In this document: positions 12,901-21,900 of the stretch, piece by piece
Numbering within the stretch: position 1 is the stretch's first letter
Layout of the letters: each line of letters begins with the position of its first letter
Position numbers and translations under genes: made by a program
Source of the DNA: Colias croceus
Taxonomy: Eukaryota > Arthropoda > Insecta > Lepidoptera > Pieridae
Reading direction: 5' to 3'
Length of the DNA stretch: 64,000 nt
Assembly: GCF_905220415.1 (NCBI RefSeq)
Contig: NC_059568.1
Location: 2,418,001 to 2,482,000, forward strand
Notes under the pieces: model-generated
Database searches by the model: none
Told to the model about the DNA's origin: nothing
The model's input: only the letters and a program-made list of their open reading frames with translations

Positions 12901-15900
12901 AGTGTAGACGAGGAGACGAGATGGCTTTTATATCAAAGTTAGCTCGACGTTAGTTTGGAGATTAGCAGCTTTTTTGCTCAAGATTTAATGTTTGGAAGAT
13001 ATAGTGGAGTACACGAATTAAATAGAAATCGTGTTACAGACGGAGAATTCCACCAAAAATATGAAAAATATAGGCAGCACCCAGATTTTTTTCACAACAT
13101 TTTTAAACTTATGTTGCGGGTGGCTAGACTTCCAAATAGCTGGTCTATCTAGAATTTCTGCAATAAAAGCTTCCGTCTCCATTTTCGCGAAAAAAAAACA
13201 AACTATTTTAAATTAAGTTCGCTCCGGCACTAGTCGCCGCGTCTGCCGCTCGACTCCGTGGCCTGCGCCGTAATAACTCATACATTTGTTTCGATCGCTA
13301 GTCGTGCCGCGCGATTCGCTCGGGGAAATTCGCCGGTCGTCTCGCTGGTCGCCGCTGCGCGTGGCATGCCCAGTACATTTCCATACATTTGATTCATTCG
13401 CAAGACGCGCCGCCGGTCGCGCCGCGCGAATTTTCGCTATAGCGAATTGTCCGTGGCCAGCACGTAAGGATGGATAGACGAATTTCGCTTGCACTTTGGT
13501 GGTTTTATTATAGATATTTTTTTGTACATGCGTACAAAAGTAATCAAGTAGAATTAACCTTGCAATTACGTTTTATTGCATTTTGGTAATCGTTGTTTAG
13601 CACGATGAAGTGAGGATAGTCGAACTTTGCTTGAACTTTGGTGTTTTTATTACATTACTAGCTGCTCCGCGCGGTTTCACCCCCGTGGCTCAACTCCTGA
13701 TGGTCGTAGCGTGATGATATATAGACTAACCTTCCTCGATAAATAAGCTATCTAACACCGAAATAATTTTTTAAATCGGACCAGTAGTACCCGAGATTAG
13801 CGCGTTCAAAGAAACAAAATCTTCAGGTTTATAATATTAGTATAGATATGGGCCTGATTGCTCAGGAAAATGAATAATGATATTTGTTTTAGTAAATAAG
13901 TTAACTAATTGAATTAATTTATTTATACTGTACTATTTTTATAGTTATTTTCCATTCCCATAAATTATTTAGTATCCGATCCTTTTAATCATATAGTCCA
14001 ATCGATGAAACCTTATGTAGGTAACATAAAGATATAATCCGAACTTAAAATCTATTGTCACTTTTCCGTAAGCCTGTGTCGTTTTAACTTCAAAGGTTAA
14101 AGAAAAAATAAAATGGAATAATTTTCGTTCGATGCAATTGTTATGCAAATAAATGAAATCGCTCACTTGAAATTAATTCTACTTTTCTACGTAGCTAGTT
14201 TTACCTACTGTATATTATATTATTATATACTTATAAAACAGTATAATACTGCGACTTCATCCGCATTTTCAGCAAGGTTGTTGTATACCTTGTAGCCTGT
14301 AGGTATACGCAAAGACGAAATTTTTATACATTAAAATTTAATTTAATTTTTAATCAAAATGAATATACTATAAAAAAACACTGTCACACGCGGCTTTGAA
14401 TTACACGAGCGTAACATCAATACAAAATGGGTAAGTATAAAATGGGAAAAACTATTTCTTTTCAGAGCAAACGAAATCGCGTGAGTCAGCTAGTTAATGA
14501 TAAAATTACATTTCAGCATAAAACGACTTTTTCATAACATGTCTTAATGAACGTGAAATACATTGTCCATTCATATATAAGTTAGTAGTTAGTCCAATCC
14601 AATTATTACTTTATCAAGAACTGACGCGGTGCCACAGAATACATAATAGTAGCTAAACGCTACAGAACGGACACTCTCCGCCTCCCGCCAAAATTAAACA
14701 CTTACCTCACCCCGCACGATCAGACATGTTTTGGTACCCATTTCCCCGCAAGGACGATACCAACGACGTCTTAGACGAAACGCAACGAAGATTGACAACA
14801 TTAATCAAATTGACTTAAAGTAATTTTATTATTTTGGATTTGTGATTATCGTTTTTCGTAGAAAATGGTTAAATATTGTGCTGTTTACGGATGTATTTCA
14901 TCAGAAAAAACGCGAATTTTTTTTTACGCTAGTCACAAATGTGCCAACCATAAAGCGTTAACACACACATTTGCAGTCTCTACAGTGTGACTGTCAAAAC
15001 AATAATTTTGTATGGAGTGTCCGGGGTGTGGCGGTGCTAAAATATTTGTGATGACGTCACGTTGGAATCTCCTGGTAAAAGTGACTAATCAGTCTCTATC
15101 TAGGATTATATTCAAAGTAGCTTATCACACATCTATGAGGAAAATTATACTACATTGTAGCTCCCGGAAATACTGTATAGATAATCTGTGCTAAGTATAG
15201 CATACGGAAAAGTGCATTAGTAGCACAATACATTATTGGGCGTACAAAGAGTGTATATTTTTCCAATTATTTATAACTAGGGAACTGACAATGGGTTTTT
15301 GCAGTAATATGAATGAGCACTGCCTGTATAATCATCGCGCAAATCTATATTTATTCGCGAAAAATACATTATTCGCTACGCAATAACAATGTTCTGTAGT
15401 TATGTAATATGTGATGGTTATAGTTTGGTTTTATGTTAGCCAATTTTTATATTTATGAGGGGTAAAATTTAAAAGTATAATGAAGACTGCTATATTTGCT
15501 GCTACAAGGACTAGTTGTGCCCTGCAGTTTCACCCGCTACTATCATTAGTCTTGGCATGATGATATATATAGCCTATAGCCTTCCTCGATAAACGAGCTA
15601 TCTAACACGGAAATAATTTTTCTAATCGGACCAGTAGTTCCTGAGATTAGCGCGCTCAACCAAACAAACTCTTAAGCTTTATAATACACTAGCTGCGCTT
15701 CGCGGTTTCACCCGCGTGTCTTTACTCTTACTGGTCTTAGCGTAATGATAATATAGCCTTCCTCGATAAACGAGCTATCTAACACTGAAATAATTTTTCA
15801 AATCGGACCAGTAGTTCCTGAGATAAGCGCAATTTCAAACATACAACCAAACAAACAAACTCTTCAGCTTTATAATATTAGTAAAGATCTGTAATCTGTC

Positions 15901-18900
15901 TCAATTTGCTTGTTAGCAAGATCTGCAAGAAAATATTAATGTCTGTAGTATTATTTTTATAATATTATCTATTTTTTCAAGAAGTGCATAGTTACCTACT
16001 AAAAAAAATCATATATCTATCAGATTTTTCTAATTCTATCAAATAAAGCAAAATAGAATTTTCTACAATCTAAACTAAAAGAGACCATTTACCTTGCCAT
16101 CCCAAACGCCCATCTTTTCAGCTATTTCATACAAATTCTCCGAATGCTTGTCGATTTTCGACTTAATCGTCAATCCATTTGATATGTTCCTGTATCCAGT
16201 CTCTACTTTCTCAGCGGCCCATAGTTTCCCGCTCGTTTCCAGTACCCAGGCCTCTTTGGGGTCGGCTATTAGGAAGGAATTGTGGTAAAAGTGACTATCA
16301 TCGAACTCCGAGCATGGCCCACCTTGGCCATACTTCTCTAGAAGTGTCGTGATCACGTCTAGCGCTTCTTCAGCTGTGTTACCACGCTCTAAGCCCAATC
16401 TGTAAAGATTTACGTTACTTTTATATTATTTATTTATTCATTGCTGATTCTTTAGTCTTTACAGCTATTCTTACAATCATTACAAAAGACGCCAAATAAC
16501 AGGATTTCCACTTATAGCGTTTACAATATGTATATATTGTGACAAAAAAAGTTATTTAAGATTATAGAAATGAAACTTCTTTAGGCTCGTTGATAGAAAA
16601 AAATTAAGGGCATGTCATGGCAGTACCGTCACGTCATGGAGTAAGGCGATGATTTTGGCATCTTTGAATCTCGCCAGAGAAGTTTCATTTCTGACACGTG
16701 CGCTCAGCACACACACGCTTTATATATATTTTGGATGTATACCTACAGTATAAACTTGGTTCAATAGATAGAGGAAATTCACATGTGCGTATGTATATAT
16801 ATCAATTTACTGATTTATCGTAAAATAGTTAATGATACATTAAATCTAGGAGATAAAATTATTCAATTAAAACCAGATGATGCAATGAAACCGGTATTTA
16901 TCAAAAATAAGTGGAACTATAGTATAGTGAAAGTGGTTTAATTTTACAGTCTAATAGTAGCAGTTATAACAAGAAGTAACTTAGTAGTAATTATCACTAC
17001 ATAGTACCTCGTGTGTTCATAAGTTTTGAGACGAACTTTGTAGTTAAAAAATAAGATAAAATATCACTGGCTGATATTTTTTTCTTTTTCCAATTTTGAA
17101 TTTGGAATGTTTACTTTTAATTCCTTTGATTTTCAAATTCATTTCTTTCAATTTTCTCGTGATGGAGGGAACTAAAGAATTACGTGCGACCGTGATTTCG
17201 CTGTTTAAGGCGGGGAAAGAACCAATGGAGATTTTCCATGAGGTGAAAATTTTTGGTGTGAGCCGTAACTTCGTGTATTACACTATCAAACGATACATGG
17301 AGACTAATTCTTTGCAAGATCGCCAACGAAGTGGCCGGCCACGCTCTGTGAGGACGCCTGCGAATATCAAAATCATCAGAGAGCGACTTCGCCGAAATCC
17401 ATGTCGCACTCAGAAAAAACTTGCACTGCAGACTGATATTTCGCGCGTATCAATCAACAGAATACTAAAATATGATCTTAAGGTAAAGGCGTACAGCCGT
17501 AGGAAAATTCACTTTTTAAACGACCGCCTTCGTAAATTACGACGCGAACGTTGTCCAATACTGCTTAGGAGACGATGCGAGGAAAATACTCTTTACTGAT
17601 GAGAAAATCTTTACTGTCGAAGAAAAGTTCAACCAACAAAACAATAAAGTGTATGCCAAAAGTAGCAAGGACGTCCCACCTTCAGCACGGAATGTCTTGC
17701 GTACTCATCATCCGGCTAGTGTGATGGTATGGTGGGGAGTTTCGTATGAAGGTGTCACTCCGCTGCATTTCTGCCAACAAGGTGTCAAGGTGAAAGCCAA
17801 GAATTATCAAAGTGATATTTTAGAGCCTGTTGTGAAACCCCTGTCTCATACTTTATTTCACAACAAGGATTGGGTTTTCCAGCAAGACTCAGCGCCATCT
17901 CATAAGGCAAAAACCACCCAAGCTTGGTTGAAGGAGAATTTGCCGGCCATCATTGCGGCTAACGAATGGCCCTCCTCCAGCCCAGACCTCAACCCGCTGG
18001 ATTATTCTTTATGGACTGAATTAGAGCTCAGGGCCTGCCGAAAGTCCCACCGAAACTTGGAGTCACTGAAGCGAGCTCTTGTCCGAGAGGCAAAGCGAAT
18101 TCCATTGGAAAAGATTCGTGCCGCTATAGATGACTGGCCAAATCGTCTGAGGGCTTGTATAAAAAATAAGGGGGGACATTTTGAGTAAAAATGAAAGTTT
18201 ATTGTTTGTTATTACTGACTTAATATGTTGTATAAATTTTAGAATTATAAGTTAAATATTACAAAGGATATGCAACTTTTATTTCGTCTCAAAACTTATG
18301 AACACACGAGGTATAAAACAAAGTCACTTTCTCTGTCCCTATGTCCCTTTGTATGCTTAAATCTTTAAAACTACGCAATGGATTTTGAGGCGTTGTTTTT
18401 TTTAATAGATTGAGTGATTCAAGAGGAAGGTTTTAGTATATTATTTATTAGGTTTTAGAAAAGCGGGCGAAGCAGCGGGCGGTAAGCTAGTAACTTATAA
18501 GTTAAACTATGTAACACAAAGTAGCTAAAATGTCGCTTAAATATGAACATTTTTAAGTGACAGCAGCCAACTACAGACACTCGCAAGTTTGCTTTTAAGA
18601 TCTTATAGTTTAATCTCAAGGTCTGAAATTTGCTAATTAAGTAGTCTAGCGTTGGAAGTTACAGGTCACAACAGATAATTAATTACTCAGAAGGACAGGA
18701 AGCGGAAACACAAAACCATAACAACTATAGTAAAATGCAAATCGAGTTCTCAAATTCGCCATTCGCACTTCAAATTAAAACATGTTAATATTGTTTTCCC
18801 TATGTGATGAATAAATGAATGAATAAATGAAAAATTCATTGTCCTATCGCTGATAGCGATCTCTGCCAGGCAACCCAAACGGCAAGGACAAATTCTGAGT

Positions 18901-21900
18901 ATGGTGGATGGTGGTGCATAATAAACTTAGAAGTACAAGAATTTATAATAATAATATTATCCCACCAAAAACATTTTCATGTAAAATGTTGCCAAGACGA
19001 GCCCATATGACTCGCACTGTCAAAAAGTTATCAGATCTCATGTAGAGCGAAGCTTCTAACACTACACGCCCTAACTCTACAAGGCCTAACTTCACAAACT
19101 CTACACCTTAGTCAAAATATGTGGCTTGGCCATTTCGCTACATTCACATCGGCGTAAGGTGAAAAATTAATTCACTGTGCATTACTTTTGTGTTATACAA
19201 TAGTTCTTGTAGTAACGAACGGCCAAGCCACATATTTTGACTAAGGTGTAGAGTTTGTGAAGTTAGGCCTTGTAGAGTTAGGGCGTGTAGTGTTAGAAGC
19301 TTCGCTCTACATGAGATCTGATAACTTTTTGACAGTGCGAGTCATATGGGCTCGTCTTGGCAACATTTTACATGAAAATGTTTTTGGTGGGATTTCATTT
19401 CTTTTTGTAAGTTGTTTGTAACAAAATTTTATAAGTATGTCGATTAAAGTTTTAATTTTTTTTTTAACAAGGAGTACCTATACATATATATATCTAGGGG
19501 AACCAAGTTTTAGATTATTAGATTAGACCTCTAGCGTCATCAAAATTTAATTTAAAATTACAGGTCTCATACAAACTCCCATCCCCTAGTTTAAGGGGTT
19601 GGGGGATGAAAGTTACAAGTTTTATAATTTTTTTGTTGTTTGTGTGCTAATACTAGCTTACATACAAAATTTCAGCTTTCTAGGACATTAGGAAATACCT
19701 TAAGAATTTTGATGATCATCAGTGAGTCAGTGACGAAATTAGCGTTTTTTAGATATAAATAAAATCTGAAGTATAAAAGCTAATGTAATTAAAACTTAAT
19801 ATGTTCAATAAGTCCGCTATTGACAATATATCCCGAAAAATTTGTTGATCTAGCATAATCCAAACCCAAGTTATGAGGGTTCAAAAAAACGTCGAAGCGC
19901 TTCGAGAAAAGGTAGGTAGTGCCCGTGCTTGTTCGCTTGGCTCGTCTTGGCGGGGGCACTACCGTGCCCCCAAATGTGCTACAAATATCTGATATTTTTC
20001 TTTAACGGTGAAGGTGGGTAGAACCCTAAGAGTACGGAACTATAATAGTCTAAAAAAGATCAAGAGAAGTATGAATCTCAACTAGACTCGAATGTTCTCG
20101 AAAGTGTACCCTAAGAGTACGGAACTATAGTCTAAAAAAGATCAAGAGAAGTATGAATCTCAACTAGACTCGAATGTTTTCCAAAGTGTTCATCTTAATA
20201 CATTTAAATATTTAGGTTTGCCACAATACCGCTGCGTCAAGCATATTTGTCTCTATGTAAAATGTGCCGCGATACGTGACCTTAGTTAAATTTAATTTAT
20301 TGATACAATTTATACGTGACTCCATGACTTGTTATTTCTTGAGAAAAACCTTATGTTTACGTTGTTTGAATAACCTCTTTAGCACAGTATAGTACATTTT
20401 ATATAAATATTTTTATTACTTACATAAATTTCGCATTAGCAAAAGGTGTGCATTGCTTTTTTATTACATACTAATGGTCCGCCCCGGCTTCGCTCGTTGT
20501 ACATGTTTTCTTTCCATAAGAACCATCCTTGTAATTCAAGGAATATTATAAAAAAAGAATTATCGAAATCGGTCCCCACGTTCACGCGTGATGCCGTGAC
20601 CAACGAAAACGGGTTTCATTTTTATATATTACCTATATAGATTGCTTTTTAATTAAATTTTTAAGGAATATTATGCAATATTGAGAACATTGGTAATCAT
20701 ATTTTCTCACTCCATTACATAAATTACCATAAACTGACGCATGCGCAGTTAACTTCATTAAAAGAATAGAAAAAAGGACAAACAGACAAAAAATAATATA
20801 CCAACTAGCTTTCCCAACGACACGATCACATGGATAAATAGTATTATATTATTTTTGGCCTTATACATAAATTGCAGTAAATTTGTTCAGTATTCAGCAT
20901 TTGAATAAAGGAGGAAGACAACTTAGCATGAGGCATGATTCAAACTTATAATTATTCAAGCACATAACTCAAAAAAAAAACACAAAAACATCTATACATA
21001 TAATAAATCTGTAGAAGGGTCAATTCTGTACATTGAAAATATTGAAAAAATAAATACCAGGGGGTGTTACTGGATCGATACCAAACCCAAATACCTATGT
21101 GATTAAAAAAATTTTTGTCTGTCTGTCTGTCTGTCTGTATGTGAAGGCATCACGTGAAAACTAACGGTTCGATTTCGATGAAACTTGGTATAATTATACC
21201 TTATTATCCTGGGCGTAAAATAGATACTTTTTATCCTGGAAAAATACGTAGAAAAAAATTAATCTTAATTTTTCAGTTTTATCCATAGACGTTGTTCTGT
21301 AGAACCGTGAACACACGTTGCGTATTATTATAGGCCTAGCCGTATTTGGGTCCAATAGATATTTAAAAGATGTCATGGTCAGAGTTACTCAAAATGGAGA
21401 AATAAACCATCCACGCGAAGACCGACACCCGCGCGGACGGAGTCGCGGGCGGAAGCTAGTTTATAATAATTATAAAGAGGCTACAGAAAATAAAAAAAAG
21501 AAACACAAGTAGCATGGCCGATATCCTATTAGCATTGATTGAATTTCAGTAACGGCTTGACTGAATTGTCAGCTGCTCCCCAAATAAATAAAATCAATAA
21601 GAATAAGCCTATTAATTATCACTAATCACTAAATAGTAAACACAACATATCAATTAGTAGGTTACGTACGAAATAATTTATAATACCCTATATTCATTCA
21701 CCCGTTAAATTTAAAAATAACAAAATGCCTCAGCCCCCGGAATCACAGACACAATAGAAAATCTATTGTGTCTATTCCCGATCGGGCCGCCGTCGGCCGA
21801 CGCGACGAACCAACAACCAAATAAATGTTTATATTTTCTTCAACATCTAAATGCAATAACAACCACTACAAATTGAGAATAATACGCTAATTATAGCACT

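Larger units (their letters stand above)
12799..13458. mobile_element. Internally deleted PIF/Harbinger-like element
   Basis: Strongly GC-rich ends surround an AT-rich core. The ends share GGCCACGG / CCGTGGCC and similar GC-rich subterminal words (GCGCGGCGCG). The core carries the start of a Harbinger-type transposase frame on the plus strand and the start of a MADF-type frame on the minus strand, running towards each other. No clean target duplication was found, so the exact borders are uncertain. Confidence 0.6.
12564..16092 (-). other. Secernin intron 3
   Basis: A 3529-bp intron packed with mobile DNA: a foldback MITE (12627-12789), an internally deleted Harbinger-like element (12799-13458), three copies of one short repeat family (13657-13847, 15510-15686, 15687-15888) and a THAP-bearing element (14633-15030). 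Confidence 0.88.
16990..18492 (+). repeat. Interspersed repeat split by the mariner insertion
   Basis: The left piece is 16990-17006 and the right piece 18312-18492 (TAAAACAAAGTC to GGTAAGCTAGTA). Together they equal the uninterrupted copy at 3968-4158 apart from point differences. Confidence 0.75.

Noticed and set aside
20023..20187. Repeat array considered as CRISPR-like
   Set aside because: Only two adjacent 85-bp units, no spacers, eukaryotic context.
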